Assembly: GCA_965217825.1 (NCBI GenBank)
Contig: OZ244571.1
Location: 1,550,001-1,614,000, forward strand
From: VXNE01 sp965217825
Lineage (GTDB): Bacteria > Pseudomonadota > Gammaproteobacteria > Pseudomonadales > Azotimanducaceae
Length of the DNA: 64,000 nucleotides
Direction: 5' to 3'
The position numbers were made by a program, and so were the translations under genes. This document shows positions 45,516 to 54,931 of this stretch, piece after piece; the first letter of the stretch is position 1; each line of letters begins with the position of its first letter. The notes under the pieces are model-generated. The model saw only the letters and a program-made list of their open reading frames with translations. It did not search any database and was not told the DNA's origin.

Positions 45516-45959
45516 TCAAGCCCCGATGCCCAGGGAGGTATGCGCGGTAGCGACTTCGAGGACGGACTCCGCAATCAAGTCCTGTACCAGTTCGTCGTTG
45601 TATTCCAATCCATACAGACCGCAGTGTGTCTCATCGTCCGGCTGGGGCTGATGAATGAAATCGAGCGACGCGTAAGGTTCGACGATCTGTTTCGTGTAAC
45701 CCACATTAAGAATGGAGAAGAGGGCAGTCTTGCTGACGTTGAGTTTCAGTCCCACCACGCGACGCAAAGCACTAAGCTGCTCTTCGCGGTCGCCGCCGAA
45801 TAGATCAAGGCAGTTCAAGGAAAGGTACTCTTCTCCGCTTCTAAGAGCGAAGGCGTCGCCCTCAACTCCACCATCATCACGCTGCTGAGTCGCTTTGGTC
45901 AACCGGGCACAGTGGAACGCATCCTCGATTTCAAATCTGTCCGAAACGCTCAACGTCAC
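45516..45959 (-). CDS. Unknown protein, third gene of the perM cassette
   Basis: 147 residues from GTG 45959, overlapping the stop of the preceding gene (GTGA). Charged and mostly soluble; contains LTKATQQRDDGGVEGDAFAL, EYLSLNCLDLFGGDREEQ and LNVSKTALFSILNVG. No signal peptide, no membrane helix and no family I can name. Overlaps with its neighbours show the three genes are one translational unit. Confidence 0.65.
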   Translation of the reverse strand: MTLSVSDRFEIEDAFHCARLTKATQQRDDGGVEGDAFALRSGEEYLSLNCLDLFGGDREEQLSALRRVVGLKLNVSKTALFSILNVGYTKQIVEPYASLDFIHQPQPDDETHCGLYGLEYNDELVQDLIAESVLEVATAHTSLGIGA

Positions 45960-46654
45960 ATTCCCTCTATGCCAGTATTCTCAAAAAAGCTGTCAACCGA
46001 GGAGTTGCCGCCAACGCGATTGATCTGAGTTGGGTGGACCCGATCCGGGAGGAAGGTGACGAAAGAAACCCTTGTGTCATCGGCGAACCTGACGGCAATA
46101 CGGTGGTCCCTGCTCTTTCTCCAAATGGCACGCAAATATCCTTCCGTCGTAAGAGTCAACTGAGGCCTAGATTCGATTCTTGGCCGGTGCAGGTAGAGAA
46201 ATCTAAAGAACCCTCGCAACGAACGTGCCCTTAGTGCCTGTTGGTCCTCTTCCTCGCGCGCCAATCTCGCCAATTCTTCGATCCTTTGCATCAGAGGTCG
46301 AAGGAACTCTTCTACTTCTCCAAGCGAAAGAAACATCAAGTATTGGTCGCTCGACATTTGGTCGTCAGATGTATCAACTATTGTATAGTTCGGTTGGCTG
46401 CTTGGCATAGATGCCTTGAAATTTTCGGGTTCGAGGGGAACCGTTGGGAAGTTGCCAACATATGTTGACTCGTAATCAGAAACACCAACAAAAGTGTGCG
46501 CCTTTGGAATAGCATTCATTGCTTCTGAATAAGCCACAATACCAAAACGGTTCGCTAGAGCCTCTTTCGCGAGACCGGCGAGAGCCGGAAAGGTTCCCGA
46601 CGTTGGCTCGTCCAAAAAATTCTCTCTCGGAATGTCGTACGAAACTTCAGCCAC
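45956..46654 (-). CDS. Unknown protein, second gene of the perM cassette
   Basis: About 232 residues from GTG 46654, chosen because TGAGGA lies 6 bp upstream; the frame extends to 46681. Landmarks: a Pro/Ser-rich first part, a helical acidic middle (LMQRIEELARLAREEEDQQA), and a compact end (RPQLTLTTEGYLRAIWRKSR, IAVRFADDTRVSFVTFLPD) that looks like a small alpha/beta domain. I do not recognise the family. Start overlaps the stop of the first gene, end overlaps the start of the third. Confidence 0.65.
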   Translation of the reverse strand: MAEVSYDIPRENFLDEPTSGTFPALAGLAKEALANRFGIVAYSEAMNAIPKAHTFVGVSDYESTYVGNFPTVPLEPENFKASMPSSQPNYTIVDTSDDQMSSDQYLMFLSLGEVEEFLRPLMQRIEELARLAREEEDQQALRARSLRGFFRFLYLHRPRIESRPQLTLTTEGYLRAIWRKSRDHRIAVRFADDTRVSFVTFLPDRVHPTQINRVGGNSSVDSFFENTGIEGM

Positions 46655-47315
46655 AGATATCCTCACCAAATTCAGTAACAAACGTAAGAAAGTCGCGAAG
46701 GTCTGAACTCGCTTCGGATATCGCTTTCAGAGTCGAGTCCTTACTAGGCGTTTCACGGTGGTAGTTGCCAGAGAAAAATAACGTATCTATCACTTTGGAT
46801 TCATTGTCTTCAAACTTTTCACCTTTGCTTGTGGCTATTTCTACGTTTCGCAGGCAACCACCGTCCAGACGATAGCGCAACTTGGCAGACAATGCCCCGA
46901 GATCCTCTATCCAACGACCGTTACCACCAAACACAGAAATGAGCTTCTGCTCCGCGTCTTCGCATTCAATCGCGGCTTTGAAGTTATTCCCAGAGGCGAC
47001 ATACGGTATGTGCTTGAGCACCCTGACGTACTGTCTTGCTATATCCATCACAATAACTTCGTGATCGGTGAAAGCATTGTGTCCGAGGGGCTGTATCGTG
47101 ACTACCAGTCTATCAGAATCGAGTACGATACCTAATTTGTTCTGATATTGGATGCGCGATAACGGAGGAGTTGCAAACGGAGGTTCCGCCAACTCCCAAC
47201 CTTCGGGGACATCGGGAAGTACCCCATTCCCAATCAACCAGTCGTGGTTCAGAATGGAGGGATTATGCGCTTTTGCGACGACAACACTCGATACCTCAAC
47301 AAGTACTGGGATCAT
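46647..47315 (-). CDS. Unknown protein, first gene of the perM cassette
   Basis: 222 residues from ATG 47315. Sequence starts MIPVLVEVSSVVVAKAHNPS, with later ATPPLSRIQYQNKLGIVL, YVRVLKHIPYVASGNNFKAA and KLRYRLDGGCLRNVEIATSK. The beta-rich middle with a conserved-looking HIPYVASGNNF segment suggests a defined fold, but I cannot name it. It is less GC-rich than its surroundings and lacks signal or membrane segments. It heads a tightly overlapping three-gene operon of foreign character. Confidence 0.65.
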   Translation of the reverse strand: MIPVLVEVSSVVVAKAHNPSILNHDWLIGNGVLPDVPEGWELAEPPFATPPLSRIQYQNKLGIVLDSDRLVVTIQPLGHNAFTDHEVIVMDIARQYVRVLKHIPYVASGNNFKAAIECEDAEQKLISVFGGNGRWIEDLGALSAKLRYRLDGGCLRNVEIATSKGEKFEDNESKVIDTLFFSGNYHRETPSKDSTLKAISEASSDLRDFLTFVTEFGEDICG

Positions 47316-47450
47316 GACGCCCTATTTGCCGTGATCAGAGCCAAACGGGAGGATTTTAGGCCAACCAGCGGGGAAGGGATAGGAGAAATAAGGGCTGTTT
47401 CGAGAGTCGACGATCATGGGCGATTGGCTGCCGCGAACGAAGGCGAGCAC

Positions 47451-47623
47451 GCTAGGTATCCATCGAGCGATGAGTGTGGTCATGGTAAAGCCCGACCGTG
47501 CCTTCCACAAGGCGCGTCCGGCGGCGAAATGCCGCAAACGCGTATGGTCGACGGATGCGCCGGTCCAGCACGCGCGTAGCTACGGTTCGGGCCCTTCGGC
47601 GGCTGTCGCACGCGGCCAGGCGT
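47451..47623. repeat. Right direct repeat flanking the perM cassette, including the perM 3' end
   Basis: Counterpart of 45292-45463. Positions 47580-47623 are the genuine end of perM; the rest is downstream sequence. The cassette 45464-47450 lies between the two copies. Confidence 0.85.
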
Positions 47624-48656
47624 TGAAAATCGCCTTGACCAGCGTCGCGAGTGGAATGGCGAAGAATATGCCCCAGAATCCCCACAACCCGCCGAACGCC
47701 AGCACCGCCACGATGATCGTGATCGGATGCAGGTCGTTCGCTTCGGAAAACAGGATCGGCACGAGCACGTTCCCGTCCACTGCTTGAATGACGCCGTAAG
47801 CGGCCATGACATATGCGAAGTCCCAAGACCAGCCGTACTGCAGGAATCCCACAGCGGCAACGGGCACAGTGACCACCGCTGCGCCGACGAAGGGCACCAG
47901 CACAGAAATTCCGACAATGAAGCCGAGCAGCGCCGCGTAGTTGAGCCCGAGAAAGAGGAAAGCGGCGTAGGTCATGATGCCGACGATAAGAATCTCGATG
48001 GTCTTGCCGCGGATATAGTTCGCGATCTGCACGTTCATTTCGCGACCCACGCTGTCGAGCAGCGTTCGGTGCCGGGGCAGCATGGCAAGGACGCGCGCGA
48101 CCATCCTTTTGCCGTCCTTCAAGAAGAAGAACACGGAGATGGGGAGCAGGATCAGGTAGATGATGATGCCGAAGATGTTCGGCACCTGCGCGACCAGCCC
48201 CTGCAGCGCGTCTTTTCCTATTTCCGTCAGTTCGGCATTCAGCGCGGCGAGCCAGCCATCGGCGGCCATCGGAGAAAAGATGCCGGGAAAATCTGCCGAG
48301 ATATCTGCTAACACGACGCGCAGCCGGTCGATGACGCCGGGCATTGCGTTGACGGATTCGGTTAACTGCCGCCAGATCAACGGCGCGATCCCGATCACGA
48401 GGGCGACGGCACTGCCCACGAAAATCGCGAACACGATCCATACCGCTGCCAGCCGGGGCACGTGCCAGGCGACGAGTCGGTCGACGACCCCGTTGAGGAG
48501 ATACGCGAATATCAGCCCTGCCAGGACCGGGGCGATGTAGGTGCCGAGGACGAGCAATACCACAAACCCGACGAGCAGCAGGACCACCAGGTAGATGGCC
48601 TCTTCATTCGAAAAGTGCTCATTGATCCATCCGCCGATGACTTCGAGGAAGCGCAC
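47580..48656 (-). CDS. perM: AI-2E/PerM family transporter
   Basis: 358 residues from GTG 48656, 6 bp after the tusA stop. About eight membrane segments; family pattern NIFGIIIYLILLPISVFFFL, FLFLGLNYAALLGFIVGIS and VLVPFVGAAVVTVPVA, then VDGNVLVPILFSEANDLHPI, the most conserved part. PerM proteins are inner-membrane permease-like proteins, some linked to AI-2 or Na+/H+ exchange; the substrate here is unknown. Its 3' end lies in the repeat that flanks the accessory cassette. Confidence 0.92.
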   Translation of the reverse strand: MRFLEVIGGWINEHFSNEEAIYLVVLLLVGFVVLLVLGTYIAPVLAGLIFAYLLNGVVDRLVAWHVPRLAAVWIVFAIFVGSAVALVIGIAPLIWRQLTESVNAMPGVIDRLRVVLADISADFPGIFSPMAADGWLAALNAELTEIGKDALQGLVAQVPNIFGIIIYLILLPISVFFFLKDGKRMVARVLAMLPRHRTLLDSVGREMNVQIANYIRGKTIEILIVGIMTYAAFLFLGLNYAALLGFIVGISVLVPFVGAAVVTVPVAAVGFLQYGWSWDFAYVMAAYGVIQAVDGNVLVPILFSEANDLHPITIIVAVLAFGGLWGFWGIFFAIPLATLVKAIFNAWPRATAAEGPEP

Positions 48657-48662
48657 CGGGAC

Positions 48663-48902
48663 TCAGCCGTCTTTCTTCCGCAGCAGATAGAAGTAGCTGC
48701 CGTCCTCCTGCCGCGACTCGAGCAGGGCGTTGCCGCTCTGCGCGCTGAACACTTCGAAGTCTCGGACGGACCCGGGATCCGTGGCGATAACCCGCAGCAG
48801 CGTTCCGGGTTGCATTTCGTTCAACGCCTTCTTCGCCTTCAGGAGCGGCATCGGGCAGGTCAATCCGCTTGCGTCGAGCAGTGTTTCGGTGACTTGGACC
48901 AT
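48663..48902 (-). CDS. tusA: Sulfurtransferase TusA
   Basis: 79 residues from ATG 48902. SirA/TusA signature with the active Cys in LDASGLTCPMPLLKAKKAL, then RVIATDPGSVRDFEVFSAQS. TusA relays persulfide sulfur in the cytosol, for example toward tRNA 2-thiouridine or molybdenum cofactor. It is followed after 6 bp by perM, a frequent gammaproteobacterial pair. Confidence 0.94.
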   Translation of the reverse strand: MVQVTETLLDASGLTCPMPLLKAKKALNEMQPGTLLRVIATDPGSVRDFEVFSAQSGNALLESRQEDGSYFYLLRKKDG

Positions 48903-48982
48903 GGCGCGAGAGCATAGCAGGTGGCGTTGCCGGCGGCGCGCGTCGCCCACCGCGAAGCCGCAGCGTGGCTTTGATCGCAGCG

Positions 48983-49194
48983 CTAGTGTTCCGTCAAGCC
49001 TAAAAATGCGAGTGTAGCTGCGAGGGATTTTTGGTTCCTGGCGAGGCGCGACGACGCGGTGTGGCAGGCACCACACAAGGAGGAGCAACGGAGCCTTCAG
49101 CCGGGGAGCGCGAGGGGGCACCCCTCGCATGAAAACCATCAGGGGCCAAAAAGACCCGCAGATACCCGTAGATTTAGGTTTGACGGAGCACTAG
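48983..49194. mobile_element. MITE-like element with 22-bp terminal inverted repeats
   Basis: CTAGTGTTCCGTCAAGCCTA(AA) at 48983-49004 is matched inverted at 49173-49194 with two mismatches. CTAG at the tips may be part of the repeats or a target duplication. The 212-bp element holds no ORF but carries a perfect GCGAGGGG/CCCCTCGC hairpin around 49108-49128 shared with 17940-17975. It lies between SNF2 and tusA; the rest of 48903-49222 holds nothing else. Confidence 0.75.
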
Positions 49195-49222
49195 TGCCGG
49201 GAACGCAACCGTATGGGATCTG

Positions 49223-52200
49223 TCACGCCTGTCTCGCGCGTCCCAAGGGCTGGCGCAGCAAATCCAGCAACTCGCCGGCGTTCAGTTGTCCGGCAGCGTC
49301 GGCGCCAGCCAGCAACTGGTCGGCGAGATCGCGTTTTCGATGGTGCAGGTCGACGATCTGTTCCTCGATGGTGCCTTCCGTGACGAGTCGGTAGATGGTT
49401 ACCGGGCGCGTCTGGCCGATGCGGTGGGCGCGGTCCGAAGCCTGGTCTTCCACCGCCGGGTTCCACCATGGGTCCATGTGAATGACGTAATCGGCAGCCG
49501 TCAGGTTGAGCCCGATGCCCCCCGCCTTGAGAGAGATCAGGAACACGTCGCCCTGACCTGCCTGAAACGCCTCGATGCGTTGGGCGCGCGCTCTCGCGGG
49601 GGTCCCTCCGTCAAGGTACTCGTATGCAATACCAGACTTTTTCAGGTGCTCCTCGACGAGCTTCAGATGCACAACGAACTGCGAGAACACCAACACTTTG
49701 TGGCGGTTCTCCAGCAGTTCATCGAGGGTATCGGCGAAGGTCGCTAGCTTCGAGCTGCCAGGCGCGCCGGTTTCGGAATCGATGACCAGACGGGGGTTGC
49801 AGCAGGCGAGCCTGAGGCGCGTCAGATGGGCAAGAACCTGTACGCGGCGCGCGCCCTCGCGGAAATTCTGGTCTGGCGCACGCGCGGCCTCAAGTTCCTC
49901 GAGGGCGCGTTGGCGGAGCACCTCGTAGAGGGCGGTTTCTTCCGGCGACATCTCCACGTGCAGGGTGATCTCGGTGCGTTCCGGCAGGTCATCCAGTACT
50001 TCAGTCTTGAGCCGCCGCAGGATGAACGGCGCAATGACGCGGCGCAACCGGGCCTGGGCATCCATATCGCCGTCACGTTCTACCGGGAAACCGAAGTTGC
50101 GGCGGAACTGTTCCTGGGAGCCCAGTAGACCGGGATTGACGAAACTGAATAGGGAGTACAGGTCCATCAGGTTGTTCTGGATGGGCGTGCCGGTGGTGAC
50201 AAGGCGAAAATTCGCCTTTAGGCGCCGCGCGGCGCGGGCCCGCTTGGTGGTCGGATTCTTGATCGCCTGCGCTTCGTCGAGCACGGCGCTGTGCCACTCG
50301 ACCGCGGCCAGTTGATCGACATCGTTCTGCAACACGCCGTAGGTGGCGACGTAGAGGTCGAATGGCGCCGGATCATCGAGCAACGCCGCCCTGGATGCGG
50401 CGACACCGGTATAGACCCTGACGTTCAGGGTCGGCGCGAAACGCCGCGCTTCGTCAATCCAGTTGGCCGTTACCGAAGTGGGGGCGACGACCAACGCCGG
50501 ACCGTTCGGTGCCCTTTGCAGGAGCAGGGCCAGGGTCTGTACCGTCTTGCCGAGCCCCATGTCGTCGGCGAGACAAGCGCCCGCACCCCAACGGCTCAGG
50601 CGGGCGAGCCACCGGTAGCCGTCGAGTTGATAGGGGCGCAGCTCCGCCTGCAGCGTACTAGGCAAGTGTGGCTCGAAGGATTGCGCCGCCTGAAGGTTGT
50701 CGCGCAACTCGCGCCAGCCGTCATCGGCGTTGAGTTCCGCGCCCTCGATCAACTCTTTGAGCCCCAGCGCCGCCAGCGGATGCAGTCGCATGTCACCTCC
50801 GGCCGCTGGTGACGACAAGCTCGCGAAGTCGTCGAGTTGTCGGCGGAACGCCTTGGTCAGTGCGAGAAATTCGCCGTTGTCGAGTTCCAGGAAGCGCGAG
50901 CCGGGATTCGCTTCGAGCAAGGCGAACAACCGCTTGAGGTCGAGCACCCGTTGATCGTCAATGAAGAGTTTACCGGACGCCTGCATCCATTCGTCGGCGG
51001 ATTTGACCGTCAATGCCAGAGACGACGTCGATTTGCGGGCGACGATGCGGAATGGCTCGCCCTGTGGCCATTTGCAGCGTGCACCCCCGGATTCCAGTTG
51101 CTCCAGGAACTCCAGGCATTGGGCGGGTTCGGACAACATCATCGGTTCGTGTTCCGTCGGCCGCGATGCGAGCCATCGGCAGCGCTCCAATATGCGTGCC
51201 TCGGCGGTCCGTTCGGCCGAAAGATCGCGCCGCGCCTGCACGTTTTCGCCGCTTCGGTTGGCGAACACGATGACACCGCCTTCGCCCGGAGCGAAGCAAA
51301 TATCCGAGTCCGGGATCGGTTCGACCACCAGCGCTGCCATCAAGCCGGCATCGACGGGTTCCAGTCGCACCCAGGGCTCGGAATCCGCGTCGACTTGAGC
51401 TGCGGTGGTCGCGCCCTCCGTCGTAGCGCTTTGCACTCGGACTTGGGAGGCGAGCGCCGAAACCGCTTCCAGCAGACGCGCCTTGCTGTCTGCGGGCAAT
51501 ACCAGACCTTGCGGCGGGATGACCTCAAACAATCGTTGGTGATCGGGTGTGAACCGGGTCACTTCGTAGCGCTGGTCCGATACTGACGTTACGCTGTACT
51601 CCTCGTCGGTATCCCAACTGTGCGGTTCGATGGTGACCACCGCGCTGCCGTCGGCGTCTTCGTCGATGAACAGACCGGGTTCTCGGCGCACGATGTCTAT
51701 CGGTGCGCCGGCCGCGTTGAAGACGTGCGGGTGTCCGGCAAGGGCGAACAGACCGTTCTTGCCCAGTTCGTAATACAGGCGGCCGCCCCAGGAGTAGTCG
51801 CCGGAAATCTCCGCTGCCGCTTCTCGATCCTGGGGGAGCAGGAAGTCCATGCTGGCGGCTTCCGTGGCCAAGCGTTTCAAGGCTATCTTCCTGCCCTTGC
51901 TCCAAGTGCCGTTCTTGTGTTGCCGTTGCTCGCGGGGAGTGAGTTGGACATCGTCGTATTCCCCATCCAGCTCCCAGACGAGCCGCTTCTTCGCGGGATT
52001 GGCATCGCGCCTGCCCCCCGATTTCCTGTTGGCCTCGTACGCGAGTTGTTCCAACGCTTTCAACGACTGCTCCCATTCCGGAACGGGCGTTGCGCGGACG
52101 GCCAAACTTGTCGTGCCCAGTTCGTCGTGCAATCGTTGCAAATCGGAAAGTTCGGCGATGCCTTCCCAGTCTTCGTAGGTCTCGGCGTATCGCCGGAGTG

Positions 52201-53467
52201 TTCCATCGCATTCCGCAACGACCCATCCGAATCCGTTCGCCGCCGCGCGTTCTCGATATTCCAGCATCGGCACCAACCAGTCTTCGATGCGTAGCGCATC
52301 GAAAGTGTCGACCCAGCAGATCAGGAGACCTTCCAGCAGCACGTCGAGCCGGGGCGTGTATTGGGTGCGGACGAGAACGGAGTGTCCGGAATGCACGCGT
52401 GCCGCGTTCATCACGAACGAGAGTTCCCGAGCGCTTTTGACTTGCAGCCGATTGGCGGCATGTATGAGTTGGTCGAACTGGGCATGGGACGCCGGCGAGT
52501 CGATCCGCACGAGGGACACGAGCGACAGCGCGAACGCCGGCAAGTCGGGGAACACATTGCGTTTGCGCGTACCGGCCTTCTCTGCGGCGAGCGCCGCATC
52601 AATGTATCGCTGGGCTGCGTCATCGTCGGTGTGCAGCGTGGCTATCAGGGCGCGCGTCGCCGCGAGGCCGGTTGTCGCGGGCTTGGACGCGCGAGCGTTC
52701 GGGGGTAATGCCTCGAACACGGCTTCGGCTTCCTCGAAACGCCCCTGGAGGAGGCGAACGAACGCGATTTCGGGCGCGTGAACATGAGGCTCAGAGCTGA
52801 GTCGTTCACAAATCTCGATGATCGGCTCAGACGGCGCGGCGGTGTCGTACACATGCCGCAGGCAGCCAGAAAGCGCGTTTTCGACATGGCGCTCCGGCAA
52901 CGCCTCCAGGATGTCGATCGCGAGCGGTTCCGCCAGGAGTCGCCAGTGATCGGCCGTAGGCGCGCCGCCGATCAACGCCTCGAGACGATTGAAGTCGCCG
53001 GCGACGACGTAGCAGCGAAACAGCATCTCTCGTTCGTCCGGGTCGTCGTACCACAAGCGCCCATGGACTGACCTGAAGGCGGTCATGATCGGTAGCAGTC
53101 GATGTGCTGCATGCGCATTGCGCGTCAACGGAAGCGCCCAGTGCGGCGCGGCGCGGACGCCTTCTTGCGCATGGCGCAGGCAGATGCCCGCATCGAGAAG
53201 TTCGTGGTTGCATTGCCGGATTTGCTCGACAGCGAGGGCCCGGTTGGCGAACTTGACCTTGGCTTGGGACAACACGTTGGCGATGCGTGTCACGCCCATC
53301 GCGTACGGCGCGATTACGCCGTAAGCCTCGGCCACCAATCGCGCGGCGGGGGAAAGAGCGGCGTAGGAGTCTGCGGTGGATGGCACGGGGAAAGGATGAC
53401 AATGGGCGTCCGTCAGGTCAACGCGATTGCGTGTGCCCTGTGAAATTCCCGCGATGTTTGCAGACAT
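49223..53467 (-). CDS. SNF2-family DEAD/DEAH-box helicase
   Basis: 1,414 residues from ATG 53467. The C-terminal 500 are the two-lobed SNF2 motor: motif I ADDMGLGKTVQTLALL, Ia VVAPTSVTANW, II LDEAQAIKNP, III VTTGTPIQNNLMDL, V LISLKAGGIGLNLTAADYV and VI SDRAHRIGQTRPV. The N-terminal 900 are helical, partly TPR-like, with beta patches (EDADGSAVVTIEPHSW). It remodels or translocates on DNA or nucleoprotein. It lies 21 bp downstream of an AAA ATPase gene in one operon. Similar large bacterial SNF2 proteins occur both in housekeeping and in defence loci. Confidence 0.93.
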   Translation of the reverse strand: MSANIAGISQGTRNRVDLTDAHCHPFPVPSTADSYAALSPAARLVAEAYGVIAPYAMGVTRIANVLSQAKVKFANRALAVEQIRQCNHELLDAGICLRHAQEGVRAAPHWALPLTRNAHAAHRLLPIMTAFRSVHGRLWYDDPDEREMLFRCYVVAGDFNRLEALIGGAPTADHWRLLAEPLAIDILEALPERHVENALSGCLRHVYDTAAPSEPIIEICERLSSEPHVHAPEIAFVRLLQGRFEEAEAVFEALPPNARASKPATTGLAATRALIATLHTDDDAAQRYIDAALAAEKAGTRKRNVFPDLPAFALSLVSLVRIDSPASHAQFDQLIHAANRLQVKSARELSFVMNAARVHSGHSVLVRTQYTPRLDVLLEGLLICWVDTFDALRIEDWLVPMLEYRERAAANGFGWVVAECDGTLRRYAETYEDWEGIAELSDLQRLHDELGTTSLAVRATPVPEWEQSLKALEQLAYEANRKSGGRRDANPAKKRLVWELDGEYDDVQLTPREQRQHKNGTWSKGRKIALKRLATEAASMDFLLPQDREAAAEISGDYSWGGRLYYELGKNGLFALAGHPHVFNAAGAPIDIVRREPGLFIDEDADGSAVVTIEPHSWDTDEEYSVTSVSDQRYEVTRFTPDHQRLFEVIPPQGLVLPADSKARLLEAVSALASQVRVQSATTEGATTAAQVDADSEPWVRLEPVDAGLMAALVVEPIPDSDICFAPGEGGVIVFANRSGENVQARRDLSAERTAEARILERCRWLASRPTEHEPMMLSEPAQCLEFLEQLESGGARCKWPQGEPFRIVARKSTSSLALTVKSADEWMQASGKLFIDDQRVLDLKRLFALLEANPGSRFLELDNGEFLALTKAFRRQLDDFASLSSPAAGGDMRLHPLAALGLKELIEGAELNADDGWRELRDNLQAAQSFEPHLPSTLQAELRPYQLDGYRWLARLSRWGAGACLADDMGLGKTVQTLALLLQRAPNGPALVVAPTSVTANWIDEARRFAPTLNVRVYTGVAASRAALLDDPAPFDLYVATYGVLQNDVDQLAAVEWHSAVLDEAQAIKNPTTKRARAARRLKANFRLVTTGTPIQNNLMDLYSLFSFVNPGLLGSQEQFRRNFGFPVERDGDMDAQARLRRVIAPFILRRLKTEVLDDLPERTEITLHVEMSPEETALYEVLRQRALEELEAARAPDQNFREGARRVQVLAHLTRLRLACCNPRLVIDSETGAPGSSKLATFADTLDELLENRHKVLVFSQFVVHLKLVEEHLKKSGIAYEYLDGGTPARARAQRIEAFQAGQGDVFLISLKAGGIGLNLTAADYVIHMDPWWNPAVEDQASDRAHRIGQTRPVTIYRLVTEGTIEEQIVDLHHRKRDLADQLLAGADAAGQLNAGELLDLLRQPLGRARQA

Positions 53468-53488
53468 GAGCCAGGCGCAGCGCAGTCA

Positions 53489-54682
53489 TCAGCCGTTTCG
53501 CCATTCGTTTCCCGGCATGATGCGTACCATGAACTCGTCGAATAACGGCACCGTGAATGCGGTGTCCCCATGGCTCGGACTCAGGATCATGCCCTTGGCG
53601 ATGAGTTGAGCGCGCACCGGTCCCAGGGACGAAACGCGGCGCCGCAGTTGCGCGGCAATATCGCCGGAGCGGTGAGGTCCGGGGCCGAGCGCCGCCATGG
53701 CGCGAAGGTAGCGCCGCTCGGTCGGCGTCAAGCGATCGAAACGTACGCGGAAGAAGCTCTCGTCGAGGGCGGCGACGACATGGTGGGCGGCGTTGTCGAC
53801 ATCCTTGATCGTAATCGGTGAACCGATCGCCAAGTCCCACACGTGTTTACCCCACTCCTGAAGAAAGTAAGGATAGCCTCGCGACTCCTCGACGATGCGC
53901 TGCAGCGCTGCCGAGTCGATTTCCAAGCCTTCGGCGGCAACGGGTTTGGTGATCGCTGTCCGAGCAGCTTCAGGCGGCAACGGACCGAGTTCCGGGAACT
54001 CGAACATCCCTTCCGCGTAGGACTTTGCCTTACCCACCCGGGCGCGAAGCTGCGGTAGCCCGGCACCGACGAGAATCACCGGAAGCTGGCGTTGCGCCAA
54101 GCGATGCAGGGCACTGATGAGCGCCGCCAGTTCCGGTTCCCTGACGTATTGAAGCTCGTCGACAAACAATGCCAAGGCCTTTCTGCCAGCTCCGGCAGCA
54201 ACGCCTACCGTCTCCAGGAGGCTCCGCAGGTCGTATTCGAGATCGCCGCTGTCGGCCAAACCGGGCTCAGCGTCGAAGTCGAACCCGACCTCGATATCAT
54301 CGAATTTGACCTTAAGCGCCGACGCGAATCCGGCAAGGGCGCGCAAGCCGCGCTGGCCCAGATTCCGCGCTTGCCCGATTCTCGACACCGAGAGCAGGGC
54401 TTGCCGAATCTCGGGCGCGAGCAACGCCGGCAAGGATCGCTCCTCGGGCGCTTCGACGCTAAGCGTTAGAACGCCCAATTCTTCTGCCTCCTCCCGCATC
54501 CGGTGGAGCAACACGGTCTTCCCGACACCACGAAGACCAACCATCAATATGCCCTTGGCCGAATACCGACGCTGTGTTCTGGCGATGGCGATGCGAACCT
54601 GCTCGCGAAGCTCGTCCCGCCCGGCAAGTTCGGGCGGTGGCGTACCGGCGCCGGGCGCAAATGGATTGGTGACGGGATCCAC
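53489..54682 (-). CDS. AAA ATPase (AAA_16-like) with winged-helix C-terminus
   Basis: 397 residues. N-terminus NPFAPGAGTPPPELAGRDEL is typical of a widespread ATPase family; Walker A is VGLRGVGKTVLL (about residue 48), Walker B ALALFVDELQYV (about 170), sensor 1 LPVILVGAGLPQL. The end (ERRYLRAMAALGPGPHRSGD, SSLGPVRAQLIAKGMI) is a winged helix. Probably a DNA-linked regulator or loader for the SNF2 protein whose gene follows after 21 bp; the functional link is inference. Confidence 0.88.
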   Translation of the reverse strand: MDPVTNPFAPGAGTPPPELAGRDELREQVRIAIARTQRRYSAKGILMVGLRGVGKTVLLHRMREEAEELGVLTLSVEAPEERSLPALLAPEIRQALLSVSRIGQARNLGQRGLRALAGFASALKVKFDDIEVGFDFDAEPGLADSGDLEYDLRSLLETVGVAAGAGRKALALFVDELQYVREPELAALISALHRLAQRQLPVILVGAGLPQLRARVGKAKSYAEGMFEFPELGPLPPEAARTAITKPVAAEGLEIDSAALQRIVEESRGYPYFLQEWGKHVWDLAIGSPITIKDVDNAAHHVVAALDESFFRVRFDRLTPTERRYLRAMAALGPGPHRSGDIAAQLRRRVSSLGPVRAQLIAKGMILSPSHGDTAFTVPLFDEFMVRIMPGNEWRNG

Positions 54683-54686
54683 GATC

Positions 54687-54927
54687 CTAGATGCCCTGAA
54701 AATGTAGGGAGTTTATCCCATATTTATATGCATTTTCCTTGTTTGTTCGACCTTCTAGGAACGCGTGTCCAACATCGAATTCGCAAGCGCGTTGGAACTG
54801 CTCCAGGGCTTGCATCGCCTTCGTTGCGTCCGCTGCCTGGTGATACGTTCCCCGCAGGTACAAGTGCCCCAGGTCGGTTGGCCATTTCGGGTTGTCCGGA
54901 TCGAGCCTCTGTAACTCCTCGAGGTAT
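54687..54927 (-). pseudogene. TPR-type gene fragment
   Basis: A frame without a start reads YLEELQRLDPDNPKWPTDLG then HLYLRGTYHQAADATKAMQA and EQFQRACEFD, typical tetratricopeptide text, and stops at 54687. A stop stands directly before it. It lies in the gap between the AAA and CPBP genes. Confidence 0.45.
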
Positions 54928-54931
54928 TAGA

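Noticed and set aside
47244..47579. 111-codon plus-strand frame across the right edge of the perM cassette
   Set aside because: It runs through a repeat and antisense coding sequence with no protein-like features.
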